From Streptomyces griseoruber (lineage in GTDB: Bacteria; Actinomycetota; Actinomycetes; Streptomycetales; Streptomycetaceae), in the NCBI RefSeq assembly GCF_001514205.1, contig NZ_KQ948778.1, positions 48,720 to 93,349 of the forward strand: a stretch of 44,630 nt of DNA, written 5' to 3'. This document shows positions 1 through 9,370 of this stretch, piece by piece (position 1 is the first letter of the stretch; each line of letters begins with the position of its first letter). Position numbers and translations under genes: made by a program. The notes beneath the pieces are model-generated. The model was not told the DNA's origin, searched no databases, and was given only the letters and a program-made list of their open reading frames with translations.

Positions 1-2
1 CG

Positions 3-3000
3 CCGGTGGCTGCCGCTGCCGAGGTGGAGGCTGTGGCGGAGGTCACCGAGGAGGCCGCTGCCGCGCCGCGTACCCGTCGCCGGGCCACGCGTCGGGCGTC
101 GGCGCCCGCCGGTGCTCCGGCTCCGGCCGAGGCCACGGTGAGCGATGAGACGGAGACGTCCGGCGTGGCCGAGACGCCCGCCGAGGCCCCGGCCACCGCC
201 GCGGAGGTCTCCGAGGAGGCCGCGCCCGCGCCGCGTAGCCGTCGCCGGGCCACCCGCCGGGTGACCGCGCCCGCCGGTGCCGCCGCCGAGGGCGAGGCCG
301 AGCCGGCCGTGACCGTCGTGACCGAGGCCGCCGCCGAGCCTGCCGCTGCCGAGGTGAAGGCCCCCGAGGCCGCCGCCCAGGCCCCGGCGGTCGAGGCCAC
401 CACCCGTGCCCCGGCCGTCTCCGAGGCCCCCGCCGACGAGGAAGCCGGTACGCGACGGGCCCGTCGGCGCGTCGTGCGCCGGGCCGCCGGTGGCTTCTCC
501 GAGCCCGCGCCCGCGCAGAACGGCGAGGGCGACGCGCCGCGCCGGCCCGCGCGGCCCGCGGTCGCCGTGTTCCAGGCGCCCGTGTTCGCCGAGCCGCAGT
601 TCCAGACGCCGCAGCGCGCCGCCGCCGAGGCTGCCGCCGCGTCCGCCGAGGAGCCGGCCGAGGCCGAGGAGACCGAGGAGCTTCCCACCGAGGAGCTTCC
701 CGCCGAGGAGCAGGCCGGCTCGCGCCGACGCCGTCGTCGCCGGGGCGCCGCCTTCGCCGAGGAGACCGAGGCCGCCGTGCGGACCGGGACCGCGCCTGCC
801 GCGGAGGCGGCGGACGAGACCGAGCCGGAGGAGGCCGACGAGGCCGCCGAGGACGGGGTCGAGGGCGACGAGGACGGCGAGGAGACCGGTTCGCGCCGTC
901 GCCGTCGCCGCGGTGGGCGTCGTCGCCGCCGGGGCGAGGCCGCCGACGGCGACGACGGCGTGGACGCCGAGTCCGACGAACTCGCCGCCGAGCAGGCCGA
1001 GCAGGACGCCGAGGACACGGCCGAGCAGAATGAAGAGGACGCCGAGGACGCCGAGGACGAGGCCGGCGGCTCCACCGCGGGCAGCCGTCGCCGGCGCCGC
1101 CGCCGTCGTCGCGCCGGAGACAGCGGCGCCGACACCGAGCCCGGCGACGGCGACCCCGAGCGGACCGTCGTCAAGGTCCGTGAGCCCCGCAAGCCCGCCG
1201 AGCCCTCCGACGAGGTGCAGTCCATCAAGGGCTCCACGCGTCTGGAGGCCAAGAAGCAGCGCCGCCGCGAAGGCCGTGAGCAGGGCCGCCGACGCGTCCC
1301 GATCATCACCGAGGCCGAGTTCCTGGCCCGCCGCGAGGCCGTCGAGCGCGTGATGGTCGTCCGCCAGAGCGGCGAGCGCACGCAGATCGGCGTCCTGGAG
1401 GACGGCGTGCTCGTCGAGCACTACGTCAACAAGGAGCAGTCGACCTCGTACGTCGGCAACGTCTACCTGGGCAAGGTCCAGAACGTGCTGCCGTCGATGG
1501 AGGCCGCGTTCATCGACATCGGCAAGGGCCGCAACGCCGTCCTGTACGCCGGTGAGGTCAACTTCGAGGCGCTCGGCATGGCCAACGGACCGCGCCGTAT
1601 CGAGTCCGCGCTGAAGTCCGGGCAGTCCGTGCTCGTCCAGGTGACCAAGGACCCGATCGGACACAAGGGCGCCCGGCTGACCAGCCAGGTCTCCCTCCCG
1701 GGCCGCTACCTCGTGTACGTCCCCGAGGGCTCGATGACCGGCATCAGCCGCAAGCTGCCCGACACCGAGCGGGCCCGGCTGAAGACGATCCTGAAGAAGA
1801 TCGTCCCCGACGACGCGGGCGTCATCGTGCGCACCGCCGCCGAGGGTGCGAGCGAGGACGAGCTGCGCCGTGACGTCGAGCGCCTCCAGTCGCAGTGGGA
1901 GGACATCCAGAAGAAGTCCAGGAACGGCGGCAGCTCGAACGCGCCGTCGCTGCTGTACGGCGAGCCGGACATGACCGTCCGGGTCGTCCGCGACATCTTC
2001 AACGAGGACTTCTCCAAGGTCGTCGTCAGCGGCGACGACGCCTGGTCGACCATCCACGGGTACGTCTCGCACGTCGCGCCCGACCTGGCCGAGCGGCTGT
2101 CGAAGTGGACCTCCGAGGTCGACGTCTTCGCCACGTACCGGATCGACGAGCAGCTCGCCAAGGCGCTGGACCGCAAGGTCTGGCTGCCCAGCGGCGGTTC
2201 GCTGGTGATCGACCGGACCGAGGCGATGGTCGTCGTCGACGTCAACACCGGCAAGTTCACCGGCCAGGGCGGCAACCTGGAGGAGACGGTCACCAGGAAC
2301 AACCTGGAGGCGGCCGAGGAGATCGTGCGTCAGCTGCGGCTGCGCGACCTCGGCGGCATCATCGTGATCGACTTCATCGACATGGTGCTGGAGTCCAACC
2401 GGGACCTGGTGCTGCGCCGCCTGCTGGAGTGCCTGGGCCGCGACCGTACGAAGCACCAGGTCGCCGAGGTGACCTCGCTGGGCCTCGTGCAGATGACCCG
2501 CAAGCGGGTGGGCCAGGGTCTGCTGGAGTCCTTCTCCGAGACCTGCGTCCACTGCAACGGCCGCGGTGTCATCGTCCACATGGAGCAGCCCACCTCCCTC
2601 GGTGGCGGCGGCAAGCGCAAGAAGCGCGGCCGGGGCGGCGACGCCCACGAGCACGAGCACGAGGCCGTGGCCGTCGAGACCGCCGAGCCGCTGGTGGGCG
2701 TCGAGGAGGAGGCCGAGAGCGAGGCCGAGGTCGCCGCCGAGCTGGCCGAGCCGGTCGCGCTGACGCCCCCGGAGTTCGCCCCGGACGAGGAGCTGTACAG
2801 CAGCGTCGCCGAGGCGGAGGCCGCGGCCACCCGTGGGCGCGGCCGTCGGAGGGCGAGCCGCCGGGCGTCCGCTCCGGCCGGTGCGCCGAGGGGCGCCGGG
2901 CGCCGGGGAGGCCGTGGCGAGGTGTTCGCCGCGGAGGAGCCGGCCGAGGAGCTCGACGAGACACCCGTCGAGGTGTCTGTCGAGGCAGCCGTCGAGGCAC

Positions 3001-3713
3001 CCGTCGAGGCAGCCGTCGAGGCAGCCGTCGAGACGCCTGTCGAGGCGCTCGTGGAGGTGCCCACCGCGCAGGCCGAGCCGGTCGCCGTGGAGGCCCCCGT
3101 CGCCGAGGCACCCGCTGCCGAGGAGGCCGCGCCCAAGGGCCGTACCCGTCGTCGCGCCACCCGCAAGGTGTCCGCGCCGGCCGGTTCGCCCGCCGGTGCG
3201 GAGGCCGCCGTGGTGACGGTCGTCGAGCCCGCCGTGGAGGCCCCGGTCGCCGAGGCGGAGCCCGTCGGGGCCGAGCCGGTCGCCGAGGCCGAGCCGGTCG
3301 TCGAGAGCGCGGCCCCGGCCCGCCCGCGGCGCCGTGCCGTGCGCAAGGCCACCGCGCCGGCCGCGTCCGAGGAGACGGCCGTCGTGGTCGTCCCGTCGGC
3401 CGCGACGGAGGCCGTCGAGGCGGAGCCCGTCGCGGCCGAGGCCACGGAAGCGGAGGCCACGGAAGCGGTGGCCACCGAGGCGGAGGCCACCGAAGCCGAG
3501 GGCGTCGCCGGTGAGGAGGCCGCTCCCGCCAAGAAGACGGCCGCCCGCAAGACGGCCAAGAAGACCACGGCCAAGAAGGCCGCCACCAAGAAGACGGTGA
3601 CGGCCAAGAAGACGGCCGCGAAGAAGACCGCCGCCAAGAAGACGACGGCCAAGAAGGCCGCCAAGGCGACGGTCGCGAAGAAGACGGCGGCGGCGCAGGC
3701 GACCGAGGACTGA
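3..3713 (+). CDS. rne: Ribonuclease E/G family protein (5' end cut by window)
   Basis: This is an Rne/Rng-type endoribonuclease for RNA decay and rRNA/tRNA processing in the cytoplasm. The frame is open to the window edge, so the true start is probably upstream. Residue numbers here count from the GTG at position 6. The core has an S1-like segment (about 480-530, NVYLGKV and AAFIDIGKG). The two metal-binding aspartates are D745 (VVVDVNTG) and D789 (IVIDFIDM). The Zn-link cysteines are C847 and C850 (CVHC). The core is flanked by long Glu/Ala-rich low-complexity arms with Arg clusters, and the C-terminus is a Lys/Ala/Thr tail resembling histone H1. A 15-residue RxRRRAxRRxxAPAG motif occurs on both sides of the core, at 22-36, 77-91, about 945, about 1045 and about 1106. 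Low-complexity arms around a central catalytic core are typical of Streptomyces RNase E. Identity is secure; only the N-terminus is missing. Confidence 0.95.
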   Translation, partial: PVAAAAEVEAVAEVTEEAAAAPRTRRRATRRASAPAGAPAPAEATVSDETETSGVAETPAEAPATAAEVSEEAAPAPRSRRRATRRVTAPAGAAAEGEAEPAVTVVTEAAAEPAAAEVKAPEAAAQAPAVEATTRAPAVSEAPADEEAGTRRARRRVVRRAAGGFSEPAPAQNGEGDAPRRPARPAVAVFQAPVFAEPQFQTPQRAAAEAAAASAEEPAEAEETEELPTEELPAEEQAGSRRRRRRRGAAFAEETEAAVRTGTAPAAEAADETEPEEADEAAEDGVEGDEDGEETGSRRRRRRGGRRRRRGEAADGDDGVDAESDELAAEQAEQDAEDTAEQNEEDAEDAEDEAGGSTAGSRRRRRRRRRAGDSGADTEPGDGDPERTVVKVREPRKPAEPSDEVQSIKGSTRLEAKKQRRREGREQGRRRVPIITEAEFLARREAVERVMVVRQSGERTQIGVLEDGVLVEHYVNKEQSTSYVGNVYLGKVQNVLPSMEAAFIDIGKGRNAVLYAGEVNFEALGMANGPRRIESALKSGQSVLVQVTKDPIGHKGARLTSQVSLPGRYLVYVPEGSMTGISRKLPDTERARLKTILKKIVPDDAGVIVRTAAEGASEDELRRDVERLQSQWEDIQKKSRNGGSSNAPSLLYGEPDMTVRVVRDIFNEDFSKVVVSGDDAWSTIHGYVSHVAPDLAERLSKWTSEVDVFATYRIDEQLAKALDRKVWLPSGGSLVIDRTEAMVVVDVNTGKFTGQGGNLEETVTRNNLEAAEEIVRQLRLRDLGGIIVIDFIDMVLESNRDLVLRRLLECLGRDRTKHQVAEVTSLGLVQMTRKRVGQGLLESFSETCVHCNGRGVIVHMEQPTSLGGGGKRKKRGRGGDAHEHEHEAVAVETAEPLVGVEEEAESEAEVAAELAEPVALTPPEFAPDEELYSSVAEAEAAATRGRGRRRASRRASAPAGAPRGAGRRGGRGEVFAAEEPAEELDETPVEVSVEAAVEAPVEAAVEAAVETPVEALVEVPTAQAEPVAVEAPVAEAPAAEEAAPKGRTRRRATRKVSAPAGSPAGAEAAVVTVVEPAVEAPVAEAEPVGAEPVAEAEPVVESAAPARPRRRAVRKATAPAASEETAVVVVPSAATEAVEAEPVAAEATEAEATEAVATEAEATEAEGVAGEEAAPAKKTAARKTAKKTTAKKAATKKTVTAKKTAAKKTAAKKTTAKKAAKATVAKKTAAAQATED

Positions 3714-3739
3714 CCCTCTCACCTGCGGTGCGACCACGT

Positions 3740-3771
3740 CGCGGGCGTCCGGTGCGAACCGGGCGCCCGCG
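3740..3771 (+). terminator. Hairpin after rne
   Basis: An 8-bp inverted repeat (CGCGGGCG at 3740-3747, CGCCCGCG at 3764-3771) encloses a second short stem (CCGGT/ACCGG). It lies 27 nt after the rne stop and has no T-run, which is usual for GC-rich actinobacterial terminators. Confidence 0.55.
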
Positions 3772-4178
3772 CCGTCGTCCGCACGCCCCCGGCTCGCCCC
3801 TCACCTCGTGTCGCACTGTGTTTACCGTAGAGTTACGCTGTGTCTTGCTTGTGATCGAGGGCACCCAGGGTGGTGGTTTCTCTGTGGTAACACTCGGGAA
3901 AATTGCCGTCCCCGTGCTGGTAACGTGCAGTCTGGTCCCGGTGGCCAAAGACATGCACACCGTGACCACAGCCGATGAGCACATCCGGTCCCCGTACCGG
4001 GTACGGCTGACTTCCCGCAAGGAACCCTCGGGGGGCGGGGTCCTGTGTACAAGCCGTCCATCCGCCCACAGGCGGCCATGGACAACCAGGGATGCGGCCG
4101 TGCTGAACATCGACATGGCCCTTCCCGACCGCATGACGTGGTGCGCCTTAGAGGTCGCCGTAGAGGAGGGGTACGTCG
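3772..4178. other. Intergenic region between rne and the sugar locus
   Basis: About 400 nt with a locally lower GC content near 3815-3960. No convincing coding sequence is present: the open frame here lacks a ribosome binding site, family resemblance and normal codon bias. The promoter of the downstream aminotransferase operon must lie here, but I see no clear -35/-10 pair. The ribosome binding site GGAGG sits just before the ATG at 4179. Confidence 0.5.
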
Positions 4179-5294
4179 ATGACCGACGCCCATGAGTTCA
4201 TACCGGCCGCCAGACCCGTGATCGACGAGGACGAGATCGAGGCAGCGGTGCGCGTTCTGCGCAGTGGCCGGGTCGTCCAGGGTCCCGAGGTGGCCGCCTT
4301 CGAGGAGGAGTTCTCGGAGCTGGTAGACGGGCGTCACTGCGTCGCGGTCAACTCCGGCACCTCCGCCCTCCACCTGTCGCTGATGGCCCTCGGCCTCGGC
4401 CCGGGCGACGAGGTGATCGTGCCGTCCTTCTCCTTCGCGGCCTCCGCCAACGCGGTGCGGCTCGTTGGGGCCGACGTGGTCTTCGCCGACATCGACGCCG
4501 ACACCTTCTGTCTGGACCCCGCCGCGGTCGAGGCGGCCATCACGCCGCGCACCGCCGCGATCATGCCGGTCCACCTGTACGGCCACCCGGCCGCGATGGA
4601 CCGGATCATGGCGATCGCCGCGCAGCACGGTCTCGCCGTCGTCGAGGACGCCTGCCAGGCGCACGCCGCCGCCCTGAACGGCACCCCGGTCGGTGCCTTC
4701 GGCGCCGCGGGCACCTTCAGCTTCTACCCGACGAAGAACATGCACAGCCTCGAGGGCGGCATGATCTCCACCGGGGACGCCGAGGTCGCCCGCACCCTGC
4801 GCCTGCTGCGCAACCAGGGCATGGAGCAGCGCTACGCCAACGAGATCGTCGGCGCCAACGTCCGTATGACGGACGTCTCCGCCGCGATCGGCCGCGTCCA
4901 GCGCGGCAAGCTCGACGGCTGGACCGAGCAGCGCATCGCCAACGCCGCGTACCTCACCGAGCACATCAGCGCGCCGAACGTGGTCACGCCGAAGGTCGCC
5001 GAGGGCGCCCGGCACATCTACCACCAGTACACCGTGCGCATCCAGGGCGACCGCGAGGCCGTCATGGCCGGGCTGACCGAGGCCGGCATCGGCAACGCCG
5101 TGTACTACCCGACCCCCATCCACCGGCTGAAGCCGTACTGGGAGCCGGACCAGAAGGCGGGCCGCACCTGGGACCTGCCCGAGACCGAGCGCGCCGCCGC
5201 CGAGGTCGTGTCGCTGCCCGTGCACCCCTCGCTGTCCGCGAACGACCTCGAGCGGATCGCCGCCGCCGTGAACACGCTGGGGGAGCGGCTGTGA
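4179..5294 (+). CDS. DegT/DnrJ/EryC1/StrS aminotransferase (WbpE/WlbC-like)
   Basis: This PLP-dependent nucleotide-sugar aminotransferase is predicted to put an amino group on a keto-sugar nucleotide, using glutamate as donor. The 371-residue length is typical. Visible signatures are the NSGTSALHL phosphate-binding segment, D157 in VEDACQ (PLP pyridine contact) and the Schiff-base lysine K186 in FYPTKNMHSLEGG. The start is an ATG behind a GGAGG box. The gene overlaps the next gene by 4 nt (GTGA), so it is translationally coupled to a Gfo/Idh oxidoreductase. That pairing is the WbpB/WbpE (WlbA/WlbC) arrangement for 3-oxidation and 3-amination of UDP-GlcNAc-uronic acid. The family is certain. 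The exact substrate is inferred from neighbours: a dehydrogenase, an N-acetyltransferase and a 2-epimerase that complete that route lie within 12 kb. Confidence 0.9.
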   Translation: MTDAHEFIPAARPVIDEDEIEAAVRVLRSGRVVQGPEVAAFEEEFSELVDGRHCVAVNSGTSALHLSLMALGLGPGDEVIVPSFSFAASANAVRLVGADVVFADIDADTFCLDPAAVEAAITPRTAAIMPVHLYGHPAAMDRIMAIAAQHGLAVVEDACQAHAAALNGTPVGAFGAAGTFSFYPTKNMHSLEGGMISTGDAEVARTLRLLRNQGMEQRYANEIVGANVRMTDVSAAIGRVQRGKLDGWTEQRIANAAYLTEHISAPNVVTPKVAEGARHIYHQYTVRIQGDREAVMAGLTEAGIGNAVYYPTPIHRLKPYWEPDQKAGRTWDLPETERAAAEVVSLPVHPSLSANDLERIAAAVNTLGERL

Positions 5295-6316
5295 GCAACG
5301 GGAAGCCGCTGCGCGCGGGACTCGTCGGCCTCGGTTCCATGGGCCGTCACCACGCCCGGGTCCTGTCCGGTCTGGAGGGTGTCGACCTGGTCGGCGTCGT
5401 CGACCCGATGGGCGACAAGTTCGGCGCCGCCCAGGGCGCGCCGATCCTGGACACCGTCGAGGAACTCATCGCCCTCGGCGTCGACTACGCGGTCGTGGCC
5501 TGCCCCACCCACCTGCACGAGCAGGTCGGTCTGGCGCTCGCCGAGGCCGGGGTGTGCGCGCTCATCGAGAAGCCCGTCGCGGAGACCGTGGACGGCGCCC
5601 GCCGCCTCGTCGAGGCGTTCGAGTCCCGCTCCCTGGTCGCCGGTGTCGGCCACATCGAGCGCTGCAACCCGGCGCTGCGCTCGCTGCGCGCCCGCCTGGA
5701 GGCCGGTGAACTCGGTGACGTCTACCAGGTCGTGACCCGTCGTCAGGGCCCGTTCCCGCACCGCATCGCGGACGTCGGCGTGGTCAAGGACCTCGCCACC
5801 CACGACATCGACCTGACGGGCTGGGTGACCGGACGCGAGTACGTGTCCATCGCCGCGCACACCGTCTCCAAGAGCGGCCGTGTGCACGAGGACATGGTCT
5901 CCGCGGTGGGCCGCCTCGACGACGGCACCATGGTGAACCACCTGGTGAACTGGCTCAGCCCGCTCAAGGAGCGCTTCACCTCGGTGACCGGGGAGCGCGG
6001 CTGCTTCATCGCCGACACCCTCACCGCCGACCTGACCTTCCACTCCAACGCCGCGGTCACCACCGAGTGGGAGGCCCTCCAGGCCTTCCGCGGGGTGTCC
6101 GAGGGCGACATGATCCGGTACGCCATACCCAAGCGCGAGCCGCTGCTCGTCGAGCACGAGCTATTCCGGGACGCGGTGCTCGGCAAGGAGGCCGACATCT
6201 GCACCCTGCGCCAGGGAATGCGCACTGTTCAGGTGGCGGCCGCCGTGCTGGAGTCGGCTACACAGAACCGCAGCGTTTCCCTTCAGGTGAAGGACCTTGC
6301 AACTCATGGCAGTTGA
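5291..6316 (+). CDS. Gfo/Idh/MocA oxidoreductase (WbpB/WlbA-like sugar 3-dehydrogenase)
   Basis: This is an NAD-dependent oxidoreductase, predicted to oxidise C3 of UDP-GlcNAc-uronic acid to the 3-keto sugar that the upstream aminotransferase then aminates. The Rossmann signature GLGSMGRHHA lies near the N-terminus. K94 in the EKP motif and H171 in DLATHDID are the usual catalytic pair of Gfo/Idh enzymes. The length (341) fits. The GTG start overlaps the upstream stop (GTGA). It is followed after 33 nt by a GT2 gene in the same direction, so all are probably one operon. Other Gfo/Idh substrates cannot be excluded from sequence alone, but tight coupling to a DegT aminotransferase strongly favours aminosugar synthesis. 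Confidence 0.88.
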   Translation: MSNGKPLRAGLVGLGSMGRHHARVLSGLEGVDLVGVVDPMGDKFGAAQGAPILDTVEELIALGVDYAVVACPTHLHEQVGLALAEAGVCALIEKPVAETVDGARRLVEAFESRSLVAGVGHIERCNPALRSLRARLEAGELGDVYQVVTRRQGPFPHRIADVGVVKDLATHDIDLTGWVTGREYVSIAAHTVSKSGRVHEDMVSAVGRLDDGTMVNHLVNWLSPLKERFTSVTGERGCFIADTLTADLTFHSNAAVTTEWEALQAFRGVSEGDMIRYAIPKREPLLVEHELFRDAVLGKEADICTLRQGMRTVQVAAAVLESATQNRSVSLQVKDLATHGS

Positions 6317-6349
6317 GCATCGCCACAACGGGGGAAGTGGAGCAGGGGA

Positions 6350-8002
6350 ATGAGTGTTGCGCCTGACGTCAGCGTGGTCGTCGCGGTGTACAACACGATG
6401 CCCTATCTGACGGAGTGCCTGAACTCCCTGATCGGGCAGAGTATCGGCCGGGAACGCCTGGAGGTCGTCGCCGTCGACGACGGCTCCACCGACGACAGCG
6501 GCCGCGAACTGGACCGGTTCGCGGCGCTGTACCCGGACACCGTCAAGGTGATCCACCAGCCGAACTCCGGCGGCCCGGCCTCACCCAGCAACCGCGCGCT
6601 GGACGTGGTCACCGGCCGTTACGTCTACTTCATCGGCTCCGACGACTACCTCGGCGAAGAGGCGCTGGAACGCATGGTGAATTGCGCCGACGCCAACGAC
6701 TCGGACGTCGTTGTAGGCAAGATGGTCGGCACCAACGGCCGGTACGTGCACCAGGCGCTGTACAAGGAGAACGTCGCGGACGTCAGCCTGTACGACTCCG
6801 CGCTGCCGTTCACGCTGGCCAACACCAAGTTGTTCCGGCGGGACATGGTGGAGAAGTACCACCTGCGCTTCCCGGAGCACCTGCCCGTGGGCAGTGACCA
6901 GCCGTTCACCATCGAGGCGTGCGTGCGCGCCCGGAAGATCTCGGTGGTGGGCGACTACACCTGCTACTACGCGGTCAAGCGCGGCGACGCCAGCAACATC
7001 ACCTACCGCGCCGACCATCTGGCGCGGCTGCGGGCGGCGGCCGAGATCATGGACTTCACAGCGGGTCTCGTAGAGGAGGGCCCGCAGCGCGACGCCCTGC
7101 TGCGCCGGCACTTCACCTGGGAGCTGGCCAAGCTCGTCCAGGGCGACTTCCCTTCCTTGGACCGGGAGTTGCAGCGGCAGATCTGCACCGGCATCGGCCG
7201 GCTGGCGGACGTGTACTTCACCGACGGCATCCGTGACGCCATGGACGTCAAGCGCCGGGTGCGGATCGCGCTGGCGCAGGCCGTCGCCATCGACGAGCTG
7301 TCCGAGGCGATCTCCTCGGAGGCGGAGCACGGGGCGCCCCCGTTCGTGGTGGAGGGCGAGCGCGCCTACGCCCGCTACCCGGGCTTCCGCGACCCCCGGA
7401 TCGGGGTGTCCGACCGGGTCTACGAGCTGGTCGGGGAGGCCGTCCCGGGCCGCCTCGCCAAGGGCACCGTGCTGCTGGACTCCGCCTGGGACCAGCAGGG
7501 CGAGAAGCTCGCCTACACGGCGTCCGTACGGGTGCCGGTCCTGGGCGACGTCGAGGGGGCCGGTGTGGCCCTGCGCCTGGTCAAGGGCGCGATGCCCAAG
7601 TCGGCCGACAAGCCGGGCGCGCGCCGGCTGAAGCCCGGGCACGAGCTCCGGCCCGTGGTGGGCGAGATGAGGGTGGAGCCGGCCGTGCCCGGCACCGCCG
7701 CCACCGTGCTGCACGCCCGTGTCCCGCTGGAGCCGGCCACCGGCAAGTGGGGCGTGCGGGTGTACGTCGACGTGGCCGGTTCGACGTACGAGATCCCCGT
7801 GAGCGGCAGGGGACTGCCCATGCCGCTGGCCCGCAAGTGGGGGAGGGACGACGATCCGTACCGGGCGTCGGCCCTGGTCAACCCCAAGGGACGCGTGGTG
7901 GTCGACACGGCCCAGATGTACCCCCCGAAGAGGACTGTGGTCCGGCGGGCGCTGGGGGGCCTTGTCCGGAAACTGAAGTCCCGTTCCAAAAGGAAGAAGT
8001 AG
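6350..8002 (+). CDS. Family 2 glycosyltransferase, TarS/TarP-like, with C-terminal accessory domain
   Basis: A 550-residue GT-A glycosyltransferase that probably transfers a sugar from a nucleotide donor to a wall polymer at the inner membrane face. D43/D44 in VDDGS and D98/D99 in GSDDY match the nucleotide-binding and metal-binding positions of GT2. Residues about 330-500 look like beta-rich accessory repeats, reminiscent of the C-terminal domains of the teichoic acid glycosyltransferase TarS. The protein ends in a strongly basic tail, which could hold it at the membrane or at an anionic polymer. It shares blocks with the GT2 gene at 39837 (DYTCYY; YPGxR...GVxDRVY), so the two are paralogues. 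The ATG follows a purine-rich GGAGCAGGGGA. Donor and acceptor are unknown. Confidence 0.85.
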   Translation: MSVAPDVSVVVAVYNTMPYLTECLNSLIGQSIGRERLEVVAVDDGSTDDSGRELDRFAALYPDTVKVIHQPNSGGPASPSNRALDVVTGRYVYFIGSDDYLGEEALERMVNCADANDSDVVVGKMVGTNGRYVHQALYKENVADVSLYDSALPFTLANTKLFRRDMVEKYHLRFPEHLPVGSDQPFTIEACVRARKISVVGDYTCYYAVKRGDASNITYRADHLARLRAAAEIMDFTAGLVEEGPQRDALLRRHFTWELAKLVQGDFPSLDRELQRQICTGIGRLADVYFTDGIRDAMDVKRRVRIALAQAVAIDELSEAISSEAEHGAPPFVVEGERAYARYPGFRDPRIGVSDRVYELVGEAVPGRLAKGTVLLDSAWDQQGEKLAYTASVRVPVLGDVEGAGVALRLVKGAMPKSADKPGARRLKPGHELRPVVGEMRVEPAVPGTAATVLHARVPLEPATGKWGVRVYVDVAGSTYEIPVSGRGLPMPLARKWGRDDDPYRASALVNPKGRVVVDTAQMYPPKRTVVRRALGGLVRKLKSRSKRKK

Positions 8003-8011
8003 CGACCCTCC

Positions 8012-9295
8012 ATGAACATCTGTGTAGTAGCGCTCGGCAAGATCGGGCTCCCGCTGGCGGTGCAGTTCGCCTCCAAGGGCCACCGGGTCATCGGCGCGGA
8101 CGTCAACGAGAAGGTCGTCGAGCTGGTCAACGCCGGTGTCGAGCCGTTCCCCGGTGAGCACGACCTCGACGTCAAGCTGAAGCAGGCCGTCGACGCCGGT
8201 CTGCTGAGCGCGACCACGGACACCGCGTCCGCGGTCGCCGAGTCCGAGGCCGTCGTCGTGGTCGTCCCGCTGTTCGTGGACGCCGAGGGCACCCCGGACT
8301 TCGGCTGGATGGACGCGGCGACCAAGGCGATCGCGCACGGCCTGAAGCCCGGCACGCTGGTCTCGTACGAGACGACCCTCCCGGTCGGCACCACCCGCAC
8401 CCGCTGGGCGCCGATGCTCGCCGAGGGCTCGGGCCTGACCGCGGGCGAGGACTTCCACCTGGTCTTCTCCCCGGAGCGCGTCCTGACCGGCCGGGTCTTC
8501 GCCGACCTGCGCCGCTACCCCAAGCTGGTCGGCGGCATCGACGAGGCGTCGTCGGCCCGCGGTGTGGAGTTCTACGAGCAGGTCCTCGACTTCGACGAGC
8601 GCGCCGACCTGCCGCAGGCCAACGGGGTGTGGGACCTGGGCACCGCCGAGGCCTCCGAGCTGGCGAAGCTGGCCGAGACGACCTACCGGGACGTCAACAT
8701 CGGTCTGGCGAACCAGTTCGCGCGGTTCGCGGACAGCAACGGCATCGACGTCAAGAAGGTCATCGAGGCCTGCAACTCGCAGCCGTACAGCCACATCCAC
8801 CAGCCGGGCATAGCCGTCGGCGGGCACTGCATCCCGATCTACCCGCGGATGTACCTGTGGAACGACCCGTCCGCGACCGTCGTGCGCTCCGCCCGTGAGG
8901 CGAACGCGGCGATGCCGCAGTACGCGGTGGACCTGCTGGCGGCCGCCTACGGCGACCTCACCGGGGTGAACGTCCTCGTCCTGGGCGCCGCCTACCGCGG
9001 TGGTGTGAAGGAGACGGCGTTCTCGGGCGTCTTCCCGACCGTCGAGGCCCTCAAGGCGCGTGGCGCGGTCCCGTTCGTCTCGGACCCGATGTACACGGCC
9101 GAGGAGCTGGCCGCGCACGGCCTCACCCCGCATGCGGGCGAGAAGGTCACCGCGGCGATCCTCCAGGCCGACCACGCCGAGTACCGCGCCCTGACCCCGG
9201 CGGACCTGCCGGACGTCACGGTCCTGGTCGACGGGCGTCGTACGACGGACCCGGAGGCATGGAAGGGCGTCCGGCGGGTGGTCATCGGCGGCTGA
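8012..9295 (+). CDS. UDP-sugar 6-dehydrogenase (WbpA/WecC-like)
   Basis: A nucleotide-sugar dehydrogenase that oxidises the 6-hydroxyl of UDP-GlcNAc or UDP-ManNAc to a carboxylate with two NAD. The N-terminal Rossmann motif is degenerate (ALGKIGLP, residues 7-14, with A for the first G). K219 lies in the conserved ELAKLAETTYRDVNI helix. C273 in VGGHCIPIYP is the catalytic cysteine. The 427-residue length matches the UDP-HexNAc dehydrogenase subfamily. It starts 9 nt after the GT2 stop, so the two are one transcript. Within this locus it would supply the uronic acid for the 2,3-diamino sugar route (the WbpA role). A UDP-ManNAcA role (WecC) is the alternative; the aminotransferase/oxidoreductase pair in the same operon favours the first. 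Confidence 0.88.
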   Translation: MNICVVALGKIGLPLAVQFASKGHRVIGADVNEKVVELVNAGVEPFPGEHDLDVKLKQAVDAGLLSATTDTASAVAESEAVVVVVPLFVDAEGTPDFGWMDAATKAIAHGLKPGTLVSYETTLPVGTTRTRWAPMLAEGSGLTAGEDFHLVFSPERVLTGRVFADLRRYPKLVGGIDEASSARGVEFYEQVLDFDERADLPQANGVWDLGTAEASELAKLAETTYRDVNIGLANQFARFADSNGIDVKKVIEACNSQPYSHIHQPGIAVGGHCIPIYPRMYLWNDPSATVVRSAREANAAMPQYAVDLLAAAYGDLTGVNVLVLGAAYRGGVKETAFSGVFPTVEALKARGAVPFVSDPMYTAEELAAHGLTPHAGEKVTAAILQADHAEYRALTPADLPDVTVLVDGRRTTDPEAWKGVRRVVIGG

Positions 9296-9319
9296 GGCCG
9301 CTCGATACGGGACAGAACT

Positions 9320-9354
9320 CAAGGCCCCGCCCCGACGTCGGGGCGGGGCCCTTG
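9320..9354 (+). terminator. Hairpin between the dehydrogenase and galE-like gene
   Basis: A 17-bp stem (arms 9320-9336 and 9337-9354) with one bulged G and almost no loop lies 25 nt after the dehydrogenase stop. It should end or attenuate the operon before the next gene. Confidence 0.65.
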
Positions 9355-9370
9355 TCAGGAAGGGCTTTGC

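Noticed and set aside
3728..4195. 155-codon plus-strand frame after rne
   Set aside because: No ribosome binding site or family motif, it spans the rne terminator hairpin, and it overlaps the start of the aminotransferase.
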